Below are positions 1 to 17,223 of a stretch of 64,000 nt of DNA, piece after piece (the first letter of the stretch is position 1; each line of letters starts with the position of its first letter). The stretch is from Epiperipatus broadwayi (Eukaryota > Onychophora > Udeonychophora > Euonychophora > Peripatidae), in NCBI GenBank assembly GCA_028023455.1, contig JAQFVV010000031.1:7616093-7680092 (forward strand), read 5' to 3'. Position numbers and translations under genes: made by a program. The notes under the pieces are model-generated. The model saw nothing but the letters and a program-made list of their open reading frames with translations. It searched no databases and was not told the origin of the DNA.

Positions 1-3000
1 AATAATATTCTTCATTGTTTAACTACTACTGGATATCTTTTCTTTTTGTTATATTTTTATTACCATAATAAAATAATAAAATAATATAATATGATCTTAT
101 ATCTTCATGTAATGATATAATAAATACGTGGTAGCATTTTAATAATCTGACACAAACTACATGTGGCAACTGATAGCATATAATTTAATATAATATTGTT
201 ATAACTGATTTATGACCTATACAATAATGTAAGATTATGATTATTTAATTATAATGAATACCAATAAAATATTTAAAATTCTTAAATAATTCTCTATTTA
301 TCTTTTTGTGCAAAATTATATATTTGTTTCAATTATTATGCATATATCATGATTTCATGCAGCAATGTGGAGAAATAAATAACTCGGACACAAAATTTTT
401 GAAATAACAAAATTTAACAAAGTTTATTACTAACAACAAATAAATAAACAATTTACTTACACTATTTACAGTGGCTATCCTTAACTTTTTTACTTTACAG
501 TTTGATCTACCGGGTTATAAAAAAATAATTTATATTTCAATTATATCTTCATTTAGATTTAGGACAAAATTTAAAAAAAAATGTTAGCATTTGGTTTCTC
601 ATTATGGTTAACTTATTACAAATATATTTATCTACTTTATTAGCAACAGCATTTTATCCTTAATATTATTAAACTATCTTATTTTAAAAAATTCATACTT
701 AGAAAAACATTCTATCGAAAACAAAATTTTATAATGAGTATGGACTTCTCAAAATATTTAAAAAAATTTCATCTTGCAAAGTCAAAGATGTTACACAAAA
801 TATTAACCAAAATTCAGTACTAGATTTTAGTATTTATCACACAATGTTTACTAATTATAATATATTCTTCTTTAAGCCTTACTTTAGTATGACATAAGTG
901 TAATCATCAATATATTTCTGTTAATCAATAAACAAAAATATACTATGCATATTGTTTCCATAATTTACTTTGTACTATTGTATTTTAAAATATGCAATAC
1001 TTATTTTTCTCTTAAAAAAAAATAATACTAAAGCATTTAAAATTATTATCACTTTAAAGAAAATATCTTTGTTTAGATACCCTATTTAAAAAATGTTATA
1101 TTTCACTTCCGAAATAAAGTTCAAAATATATTCTATGATTTTTTTTTTTCCTTAGGATACTTTGGATCTTCAATTTTAAGTTATAACATCCTATTCCTTC
1201 TAAGCAAATAAACCAATCTTATACAAAATGATAGCATAACCTAAGTTCTAAATTATTTATCATTTCTCTCAAACATATCTTACTGAACGATGCAGTTACA
1301 TGAAATAAAGATAGTGAAAACAGATGCATAGGATTAAGGAAAAAAGCTACAGTATTACCCTTAACATATCTCAAAATCATGGCACAGTGCGAAGATGTAT
1401 GACATTTACCTGCTTAATATCCTCTAGTACAGGGACGATGTTAAAGCTATTTCTTCAGCTTTATTAGAACATCAAATATTTAAAAAAATATAAACACTGT
1501 CCAAATAAAATGTGTATCAGTCATAGGGCTTTGTTAACTATGCTGATATTCACATAAAGACTAAATATTATTTCCATTCCTTATAACATCCTATTTCTTA
1601 AAACATCATCTTGGTTTCCTGTTCACTAAGTACTTCCAAGCCACTATCTCAACATTATATCTCAAGATTTTCCACATCTTACATCAATAAATAACTACCT
1701 GCATTTACAAAACAATAAATAAAATTCATTAATAGTTAAACAATCTATTTGTTCCACAAGAAAAGTCTGCTTTCTTCATTAATCTATATGTCTAATCATA
1801 TACAATCTACTTAGACAATATTTGAATATCCAATAACATGAAAATTTTAAAAGAATCACATAATTATTTGTTATGTTGGATTATATCACTAATAAAAAAA
1901 AATTGTCATATGCATATTTTCAAATCAATCCTATCTCATAATGTTTTTTTAAAAATGTTGTATGAAATGCGGTACATATAAGTAAAAAAACTTTTACACT
2001 TCATTCTTCCAATTTATGGATGATATAAAGAAAACAAAAAAAATATACATTATAAATTATCAATAGTATTATTATTACCAATAACCTTTATCTAGTCATC
2101 GTGTTCAGTAGGCTTCCTTTATCCACTTGAGCATTGCAGATATAAAAAAAATTCACACCCATACACTTTATATCAAAATATTTTTAGCTAAATTATTAGA
2201 TTGTTATATTATAAAATTTTAATATTAATAAATTAATGTTTTTATGTTTTCCTAATCTTATAAAAAAATTTAAATTTAAACTAGGTTAACAAAATAAAAG
2301 GAATCAAAACTATAGTTACATATTTTCTTGACGATAGTTCCTGATAACTCCAAAATGTTTATTATTTTCTCTAGAGTTTTTAAAAAATGTTCTCCTCCAA
2401 GTGCATTAAAGTTTAAAATAAAAATAATTATTAATCCATTTAGTAAAATTTATAGAAAATAATCCTTGGTTTTAGTATTTAGGATGATAATTATTAAATC
2501 ATAATATTAATTAATCCTGTGAAGCTTCTTATTCTTCTCTACCAATATTCTCTGTGTATCTGATGCATCAATCCATATCATTTAACTTTGAAAAAATATT
2601 TGATAAACTTTTAAGTACTATTTGTATTTCCATGAATCTATCTTTTATTCAACTATGTGTTCACATTTTATATATGTTTCCTTCTTGATACATTTGAACT
2701 TTCGTTTGGTATTTTTTATAAATCTCTATTAAAAAAAAAAACTTCAAGTACTTTTAAACAAATCTTTTCTAAATACATTTTTAAATAATTCTAAGACCGG
2801 ATATTTTAATATCAAAAACACTTCTGTACCATATTTTCCTGGGTTCTTTCGTTAATTCTGGAAAATATTTTTAAAAATGTTACCCTCAGAAAGGATATAA
2901 CATTTTACTTCTTTTGAATATCATATTATATAAAATAATTAAAGAAATATAATTGTCTTACTACTATTTAAAAAATAAATCTTGGATAGGCTTATAAATA

Positions 3001-4439
3001 AAACCTTTCAATATATTTTTTAGACTCCATATAATATCCAAGCTGTGGTTTTTTTTTTTTTTTATGTACCAAAACAGTTCTTCAGTGAAATATTAATAAA
3101 GCTGTATCAATAAATATTCCAAACATTTTTTCAGCATTACAACTTATATCCATTTTATTTCGTAGTATATCCATCCTTTATTGCGAAGTTTAGGTTAAAT
3201 TTTTAGATAAAATACGACTGCTGGCAAGTAACTTTTAAAAAGTTAGAATATCATCTCCATGAAGTTTCTAAATTATTATATTTTAAAACTCTCTTTTGCA
3301 AAAAATACTTTTAAAAATTATCAATTAGTTTTTTTTGCAAATAAAACGATAAGAAAGTATTAAAAAAAATGACTAAAATAAAAATTTTAAAATACTATCT
3401 TTTTGATAGTTATAATTTACCTTTCTCCAGTTTCAATACATTATTAATCTCCCCTTATACCCCTGTGCAATTCATATTTATAGTCTGTAAGAATACCTTA
3501 TCCTATTGGTTAATTCTTACTTTAGCTTGAGAACAAATTTACATATTTTTAGTTTATAGTAGAATTAAATTTTAAAATTAGAAATTATGACGTAATGAAC
3601 TTAAAATATTATTTAAAATATTATTTTTAAATAAATTATTATTTTATTAAAACTATTTAAACATTTAAAATAACTTTTAAAATAACTTTAATAACCTATT
3701 CCATTTATCTATTTTTATTTAAACAAAATATTTAATTTTTATTATATCTGTATTTGTCTTTATTACATTATTTAAAACATTACATACGATAGTTAACTTA
3801 ATATTTATTATTATTTGCTTTTATGATAGGCAATAATTCCATCCAATTCTATAGTATAACTTTTAAAATATTTAAAACTTTGTTATTATTTCAAACAAGC
3901 ATGTGTGTGAACATATGTAATATACAAGTCACATGATCAATAACTTTGACAGACGATTTTTAATCTATTTATCTGCCTAGTTTTATAAAATTGCTATATA
4001 TTATATAATATAATTATAAAATTTGGAAGAACAATTTAGAAAATATAGAATTAAATACAATTCTCACCATCATAAAGTTTATTTTTAAAATGTACAATAT
4101 TAATTTTTGCTTATTAAATATGACTTTATAAATTTAAAATATAACATTTATTACTACAAGTTTTAAACTATTAAAATCAAATTTATTAAATATACTTTTA
4201 ATATTTATAGCTGTGTTATTTAATATGGCCAGCTTTTACAACCATATGCAACAATATTTTAAGCTTTACTTAACTACTTTTAAATGATTTTATATACTAC
4301 GTATTCTCTTTAGCTTCAAATCGTACTTTAAAGATATAATTGACTTAATACAATTACCATATTAAAAGAACATATTCTAAATTTAAAATTTTTAGTAATT
4401 GACTGTTATGAATTATTACTGACCTATAGAAAAGGCACA
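1..4439 (+). repeat. AT-rich ~4.7-kb repeat family, copy C (5' truncated by window edge)
   Basis: Bases from about 97 to 4439 align in the same orientation with 22468-26842. In a stretch of about 180 bases that I compared by eye (starting near 120), fewer than ten positions differ. The copy ends in AAAAGGCACA directly against a short (TA)n tract, as copy B does. Bases 1-96 correspond to a part that copy B lacks and copy A keeps in diverged form near 17760-17840. No reading frame is conserved between the copies, so I see no protein in it. Family identity is unknown. Confidence 0.85.
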
Positions 4440-5640
4440 ATATATATATATATATAATGGAAAAAGCTGGAACGCACATCTTTTTCTTTTTTAAAAAAGA
4501 AAAAAAACAATCAGATTCGCATTACGTTGTTAAACAATCTTTTTAATACTCTATTTCTCTTTTTCTGAAAAATTTCTTACATAGTTTTTATTAGCAATAA
4601 TTCTCATGTGTTCAACTGATAATTTGAATAATTAATATTTAATAATACTCATTATTATTATTAATATTTTCAGACAGATTTGTTTATATAATTAATTTCA
4701 TCTCATTTTCACTACTGTTTTTTTTACTTCTGGAAGCTACTTTATTTTTATATAATAATCAGAATACTAATTACAATATTCATAATTAAAATGATAATTA
4801 AAAATAAACTCTCTGACAGTTTTTAGATGTGATATTAAATACTACATTATAAAGAATTCTAAATTAGAAATTTAATCGATAAGTAGATTTATATAAAGGA
4901 ATTAAACAATGCAAACAAAAAATATCAGTAAAATACAAATAATGTAAAGCCATCTTACGAATGTCAGTTTCGAGGTCATGACCTTTTTATTGTATTAAAT
5001 ACGTCTCTACTTGGATTATCTACATCAATTTATTTTTTATAAACAATAAATTATTTCCTATTCTTTTAGAAATATTTAAGACATATAATTCTTTAATACT
5101 AAAAAGAAAAGCTCATAGCATGTAAAGGGTCACCGTCTTTCCCTAAGTGAGATTCATGCGATATATTTTATTTTTTATATGTGATTATTTAATTATGAAT
5201 TGCTATACAACTTCATAACATATCGATGAACTAGGATGAAATTCGAAATAGGGACACTTGAAAAGATTTTTTATATTTCAAAAAGGTTTCGAATTATTTT
5301 CTATTGTATTAGACATTCAGTTTTATTAGCTATCTGATAAAGGTGGACACATTAGTATCTAAATATTATTAGATGGAATCAGACATATGATTAAAAACAC
5401 ATCCATTAACCAAAAACACGATGAGCAGCAGCATAGACACTGTGAAGCAAATTAAAGAAATCATAAAAACTGCTAGATCTTAGGATTCTTTAGATTATAA
5501 CTCTAGCAATAGATGTGGTGTAGGGAATGACCGATCACATAAGTGGTTACTATATCTATGGATTTCTATACCAAGATATTTGAATGAGTACTTAGGCCAA
5601 GACACATCACATGATCACCATTTCCTATGCTTGTTTATAA
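4440..5640. other. AT-rich non-coding stretch
   Basis: A short (TA)n tract follows copy C. A small perfect T/A palindrome lies near 4484-4507. I recognise no gene or known repeat in the remainder. Confidence 0.5.
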
Positions 5641-5651
5641 CTGTTATTAAA

Positions 5652-6043
5652 TCAGGCAAAACTTTCTATGCATATTGCTGCTCAATGCAAGTTAGAGTAA
5701 TCAATGAATGTCAGAAGGCTTGCACATAAAATGCCCATCTAGTGCCTACTCATCCAAAAACCCCAGATTAGTTTCTGGCTTGTGGTCTTCATCAGTGAGG
5801 AACATTGCATCTGAGAGCACTGCATCTAGATCTTAGGATCTAATGCAACACTCCAGCAGCCACATGTATCTCTATGTAACTACAAAACCATGAATATCAA
5901 ATTAAAAACACTGTAATATTTTCAATCCAAGCTCATTGGCCTATATAGTCATATAAGTCTGAACTCAGTTTAGTACTCATACATTTTGATGACTCTGGTT
6001 TTTTAATAAACATACACACCACTATCCTAATAGGCAGAACCTG
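5652..6043 (-). repeat. Family S (hammerhead-like repeat), inverted copy
   Basis: This copy reads on the minus strand. The core CTGATGA lies at 5789-5795 (complement), followed by a short hairpin, GAAAC, a second hairpin and the conserved block ending in GCACAAGCC. It is joined head to head with the plus-strand copy starting near 6044, so the 3' tails of the pair face outward. No protein is encoded. Confidence 0.75.
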
Positions 6044-6440
6044 TATGACTATATAAGATATTGGGCTTGGATTGAAAATATTACGGTGTTTCAATTTGAG
6101 ATTCATGGTTTTGTAGTTAAGTAAAGATAAAAGGTGATTTCTGGATGGTTGCATTAGATCCTATGATCCAGGTGAAATGCCCTCAGGTTCAAGGCTTCTC
6201 ACTGATGAAGGCCACAAGCCAGAAACTAATCTGAGGATATTGGATGAGCAGGCACTAGATGGATATTTTATGCACAAGCCTTCTGGAATCCCTTGATAAC
6301 TCTGGCTTGCATTGAGTGGCAATAGATATAGGTTTTTGACTGTTTTAATAGCAATTATAAGCAAGCATAGGAAATGGTGATCATGTGATGTCTATTGCCT
6401 TAAAATAAACTTGATTAATAGGGATAGTGGTGACTATGGT
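6044..6440 (+). repeat. Family S repeat, plus-strand copy 1 of a tandem pair
   Basis: CTGATGA lies at 6202-6208, followed by GGC-cacaa-GCC, then GAAAC. The next copy has the equivalent core at 6656, so the tandem period is about 454 bases. The arm shared with the minus copy (GGCTTGGATTGAAAATATT and its flanks) makes the locus an inverted repeat. Confidence 0.75.
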
Positions 6441-6745
6441 TATTAAAAAACCAGAGTCACCAAAATGTATGAAATACTGGACTGAGTTCAGATCTATATG
6501 ACTATATCGGCTAGCAGGCTTGGATTGAAAATATTACAGTGTTTTCAATTTGAGATCCATGGTTTTATAGTTAAGTAGAAATAAAAGGTGAAGGTTAGAG
6601 GGTCACATTATGTCCTAAGATCTAGGTGCAGTGCACTCAGATCCAAGTCTCCTCACTGACAAAGGACACAAGCCTTCTGGCATCCATTGATTACCCTGGC
6701 TTGCATTGAGTGGCAATATGTATACAGTGTTTTGCCTGACAATGA
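6441..6745 (+). repeat. Family S repeat, plus-strand copy 2 with internal deletion
   Basis: The order of blocks matches copy 1. The core reads CTGACAAAGG, and the sequence then jumps from CACAAGCC of the second hairpin directly to TTCTGGCATCC. The removed part lies between two CACAAGCC blocks in intact copies, so a deletion between direct repeats explains it. Confidence 0.7.
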
Positions 6746-9700
6746 GTACTCTTATATACAAAAAATATCATATAAATTGAAATATTAAAACCTCAAGTTC
6801 TTCTTATTTCAGGTTCTTCTTTAATCTTAGGTTTTTCTTAAAATTCAAACTTATAAACTGGATCTATACTCTATATAATTTTAGGGTTCACTCTTTATTT
6901 GATAAAAGAAAAATGATTTTGTGATAAATATGTTAACATTCTTAAATGTAATAACTATTTAAGTTATACATTAAATATTGTCTTCTTATGACTCTATTAT
7001 AGGATATCTTGTGTCTTAAGCAAACAAATATGCAAAAATTAATTATCTCAACACTTCATATAACATAGGGTTAGCATATAAAACACTTTTTAAATATTTT
7101 AAAATTTCTTCTTACACAAATACTTAATTTATACCAGCTATAAATATATCTAATTTTAATATCGTCAATTATAAATTTGTATCAAGTACTAAAAGAAAAA
7201 TAATGCAGCAGGTAAAAAAATAACTTTTATGCTACCCACTACATTACAGAGCACACTTGAAACAAAGATAAATTACCATACTATGTATCTTATTACGTTG
7301 GAGATGTAAAATAAGTAATAAACACAATAGAAAAAAAATATTGTGACCATTGAAGTGTATTTTTTTACAAAATAATGAATAATATAACTTTATTAAATTA
7401 AATTTTTCTGGCTAATAAATGTAATAGTGACAATTAATCAGAAACGTATTCGAGAAATAGCAAAAATATTTATTTACAAGATTCTAATAATATTTAATAG
7501 TATAAATATTTATAATCGGTAAAAATATAATCCAACCAAATTGTGATAACAGAAATATTTTATAAAATTTAAAATAAAATATTTCTTTCTGGTACATTTC
7601 TAAAAAATTATAATAATAGTATTTACATCATTTAAGAAGTTCTCTCACCGACTTCTATACATTCCATTCATAGTCATATATCAAATATAAAAGCTGTTTT
7701 TACAGTGGGTACCATAATACATTCTACTAATATATAATAATAATTCAGATAACTCTTAATAATTTAAGCTCTTAAGATTTGAAATACCAGGCACTCTGAG
7801 TTCAAGTCCCCTATATTTATGCTCTTAAAATAAAATCTTTTCACCTAGATGTTTTCTTACCAAACCCATTAATGCATGTAAACCTTCATAAATATATCTC
7901 ATAAAATCGTAAATAAACTATTTGCATAAGTTATAAAACTATTAATAAGAATAAAATATCAAATTTGTAAAAACAAATACAAATTATGCTACATGTGTTT
8001 GCCCATTTTTAAATTAAGGATTTAAAGTTTTTACATTTTGAAAATTAAATTAACTCTTTTAATTTAGGAGTTTTTTTTTTTTGTTGTTGTTTTCTTTAAT
8101 AAAATATACTTATAACACAATCTTTTATTAATGCAGATAAATTAAATAAGCACACAAACAGTTCAAAGCAGGAATTTTTGGGCAGCATAGTCTGTAATTA
8201 AAATACAAATTTAGAGACAAATGAGCTGAGAGCATGTATAACAAGGCGGACAATAAACAAGCAACAAGCACTTTCATTATAAGGTTACACATTATTTTGT
8301 TAGTATTAAAGCAAAAGTGAAGCTGAATCACTTCTCTAGCAAAACAATAAAAATATAATTTTAATAAATACATAAACCAATTCTAGATGGATGAATTATA
8401 ATAAGAATAAAGTATTCTTTTATTTTTATTAGCAGAAGAACAGATAAACAAAGTCTTTATTTAAAATATTGATAAAGTCGATCTGGATTGACTTCATTAA
8501 AATTATATAATACATTTTGAAATTCCTCTATTTTATCTTGCTTTTAAGACTATCAATAATTTTAAGACATTTCATTATTGTAATAATAAAGAAATAATGT
8601 TTTTGAAATTGTTTTTTAATAATTTAAGAATGATTATCTCTGATTAATTAAATTGTTCCCATGAATTATTTATTCTAAGGTCAGAGGTGTATCAAAATAT
8701 AGCATGCAAAATTGTTAATAATTAGAATTGGCATAAGTAATAAATTTAGAAGTTATAATAAAATGTTAAATGATTTATTAGCCAAAAGTTCAAATTAACT
8801 GAAAGTTTAGGAATAGAGCAAAAATAAACATACACATATCCTGATGTTTTAGTGGTTTCCAATAACTTTTTCTATTCAAGATGCTTTATAATTGCCTTTA
8901 AGAAATAATATAGTATTTTTGCATCTTTTAGTGATTTATTATTTCATGAACAGGTGAACACATATAGCAAAATTATCTCACTTGCATAACTTTAACTTCT
9001 TACCTGTGGTTTAACTCTTAACCTGACTGTCACATGTTAACTCATATACACAGCTTAACTTACTGTAACTTGGACAGTTTTTGTGTTATCATAGCATATT
9101 TAGGCTCATTCTAAGGCTTAAAAAGTACCATAAGTTGCTGCCCTTTTTTGAAGTAATTTACAAGTAAAAATCAATAATATAGGCATTGAAATATATATCA
9201 AAAAGAGAAAGCAGGCCTTCCTTGATGCTGATTGATTGGTTCTCATCACAAACAATCAATAAGCAACTGTCAATTGATTTTGAAAATGAAATAAATGTTT
9301 TAGATAGTTTTTAAGTATTTTTTACATATTATAATGTACTTGTATAAATATGCTAAAAATATAATTATTTTTACAGAAATAGTAAGATTTTAGTAAAAAA
9401 TAATAAGATTTTACTAAAAATTCTTTACTTAGACACTAATGTAAATTGAAAAAGAAATCAATGATGCCTAAACACTTTGTAATTTGTTACAAACTTTTTG
9501 TGTTTTCCGCTATTGAATATTTTTATAGTTATAAATAAAAAATTAATTTTGAAAAAACATTTGTTCACTTTCATCATCTGATAAATTATTAATATACTTT
9601 TTATAAACAAAACTAAAATGAATATAATATTAAAAGATTAATATATTTTTACTGCTGATTCTGTAATTGACCAATCAAAAGTTTAGAGTTTTAACTCACT

Positions 9701-10266
9701 TGGCCACACAGAATTAATGCAGGTTAATGGTTAAACTAGTAAATAAATAACAATTATCTCAAAATAAACAAAAAAACCTTTAAAAAGTGGTCAAGTAAAA
9801 TAATAAAGATAAGTTTTAATATTAATGTGTCTTTTATTTTCCAGTATTTCTTTTTTTTATAAATGTGTATTCATGTTCAATTTTTACTGCAGATCATGTG
9901 GTGTGATTTAACAAATCTAATTGGAGTACTAGGGTATGGTTTTAACATGAGTATTTCTTTTAACCTTTTTTAATTACAAGATTATTTATTTATAGAATTA
10001 AAATTCAAATTAATAATTAAGTCTGAAACAATGTCTAGACTGATAATTAATGCAAAATTAATTTTATAACTTTATTTAATTACCAAATAAACTATTTATT
10101 TAATTTTAATAAAAAATTATTTACTTAATTAAAATAATTTTTTTTTCAAATAAACACTTTTTCATTCTATTTAAAAGTTCTTGAGATTATTCTTACTCCA
10201 AGTACATTTTATAAAATACACTACTTTTAATAATGCCCTTTTAATCTTTGCAATTGTTCAACATAT
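6746..10266. other. AT-rich non-coding stretch
   Basis: About 3.5 kb with dense stops in all frames. I recognise no mobile element or RNA gene. The 81-codon frame on the minus strand near 8128-8373 has no recognisable domain and looks like chance. Confidence 0.5.
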
Positions 10267-10329
10267 ATGCACAAACACATGTATACAAGAAAACAATCAT
10301 TATTTAAAAGCAATGAAATGAACTTTATC

Positions 10330-10940
<611 letters not shown>

Positions 10941-11057
10941 ACTCAATATTTAGCCCAATGCTTACAACCATCGACAGACAGGATTCAATAAAGAATTACA
11001 TATTCAAGTCATTTTATTTCTATAATTAAAAACTTAAAACTAACTGAAACTGATTTA

Positions 11058-11591
11058 TTGGTTAGTTTTGATGTTTCTTTTATGTTTACTAATATTCCTG
11101 TTGATAAAGCATTAAGTATAATAGCACAATACAATAATTTACCTGATTTTATTATTCCATTAGCAAAGTATTGCCTAGAAAATACATTTTTTGTTTATAT
11201 TTTTCAAAAGTTTAAACAAATTAAAGAAATTTCTATGGGATCTGCACTGTCACCTGTAATTGCTGATCTTTTCATGGATAATTTTGAAAGTCAAGTATTA
11301 TGTGCAGCTACGAAAAAACCTATTTGGCTTAGATATGTAGATGATACATTTGTAATATGTCCTCATGACATTGATGCCTTAAATTATTTTCTTGTTTTTA
11401 TATATAAATGGCATCCAAATATTAAATTTACTATGGAAGTGGAAAATAACAAATTACTTTCTTTTCTAGATGTTTTAATTGCAAGAAAATGTGATGAAAC
11501 ATTATCAATATCAGTTTACATTAAATTCACCCATACAAACAGACATTTTGATTTTAATTCTCATCATCATCCTGCACAATTTTTTTTGTAG
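11058..11591 (+). pseudogene. PLE reverse transcriptase core (fingers/palm)
   Basis: The frame encodes the catalytic core. Motif A is VSFDVSFMFTNIPVDKAL (residues 2-19). The next block is GSALSPVIADLF (about residues 62-73), and the catalytic box is LRYVDDTFVI (about 91-100), with both aspartates kept. The C-terminal part reads FTHTNRHFDFNSHHHPAQ, the typical PLE thumb-proximal block. The frame is then lost in a T run at 11578-11587. Upstream, 10940-11057 still encodes the linking block (SSHFISIIKNLKL) in a continuing frame. Flanking nonsense changes show the gene is dead although the core is well preserved. Confidence 0.9.
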
Positions 11592-16267
<4,676 letters not shown>

Positions 16268-16857
16268 ATGATGTTTCAAAAAGGAACATTATTAGATGAA
16301 CAAAATATTTACATGTGTTTACATTTGTAGCTGTAAAATTTGCATTAACAGTTTAATGCATATGCAAATACATAAGTCAAAGAGGAAATGGAAAGTTGCA
16401 ACTTTCAATGAGTCAAAGTATTGTGACATTAAGCCCATAGTATAATACCACACTTATATAAATGCATGCAATGTCAATATGAATTTAGATGAAAAATATC
16501 AGGAAATTTTTTAAATTATTACATTATGATTGTGTGATACATATAACTTTAATTTTTACAGGTGTTCTGATTCAAGTCCATGTTGTGCCATTGTCTGTAA
16601 TTTATGGGCTTATTATGTTGTACATGTCTATGAGGCATTTTCCTATGTTGGTGTTTTGTTGTGCTGATTTGTGTCTTCAAGGTAATCATAAGTTCCAGAT
16701 ATTCTGTAGTGTGTTGATTTCTGTTTGTATAGGTGCACTAGGTATGGTGCTAATAGACAATGATGTGAATAATCATATAATTTGTTGCTGCCTTAGCTGT
16801 GATCATGTAGCATCGAATGTATCTGGATAAACTATTTTGCTATCTCTGATTTGCTAA
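16268..16857 (+). other. Stretch with an unassigned 113-codon frame (16489-16830)
   Basis: A frame of 113 codons starts at 16489. Its product would be hydrophobic and Cys-rich (VFCCADLCLQ, IICCCLSC) and matches no family I know. The segment is less AT-rich and more G/T-rich than its surroundings. A possible splice acceptor (TTTTTACAG at about 16553-16561) and donor (CAAGGTAATC at about 16678) would bound an open segment of about 120 bases. It could be an exon, an old repeat or chance; I lean to an old repeat. Confidence 0.25.
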
Positions 16858-17110
16858 TATATATATATATATATATACATATTTTGCGGGTTCATCTGTG
16901 TTAAAAACTTTTAATATTAATATACTGACGTTTCGACTTGGTCACACAAGCCATCCACAGAGTTATAACTATAACTCTGTGGATGGCTTGTGTGATCAAG
17001 TCAAAATGAACCCGCAAAATAACTCTGTGGATGGCTTGTGTGACCAAGTCGAAACGTCAGTATATTAATATTAAAAGTTTTTAACATGGATGAACACGCA
17101 AAATATGTAT
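16858..17110. repeat. PLE-terminus-like palindrome (inverted pair, tails outward)
   Basis: After a short (TA)n, bases 16877-16966 and 17022-17110 are inverted copies of each other, with a partial third copy in between. Each arm contains GGCTTG-tgtgac-CAAGTC, then GAAACGTCAGTATA, then TGAACCCGCAAAAT. The six-base stem followed by GAAAC and GTA resembles hammerhead stem II, core and cleavage triplet. The CTGTGGA in place of CTGANGA departs from consensus. A related palindrome lies at 30962-31192. Confidence 0.7.
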
Positions 17111-17148
17111 TTTATATATTTAACCCGTGCAAATCTTCATTTTAACAT

Positions 17149-17220
<72 letters not shown>
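17149..17220. repeat. Compound (AC)n-(AT)n microsatellite
   Basis: AC repeats followed by AT repeats, ending exactly where the 4.65-kb repeat copy A begins with TGTACCC. Confidence 0.97.
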
Positions 17221-17223
<3 letters not shown>

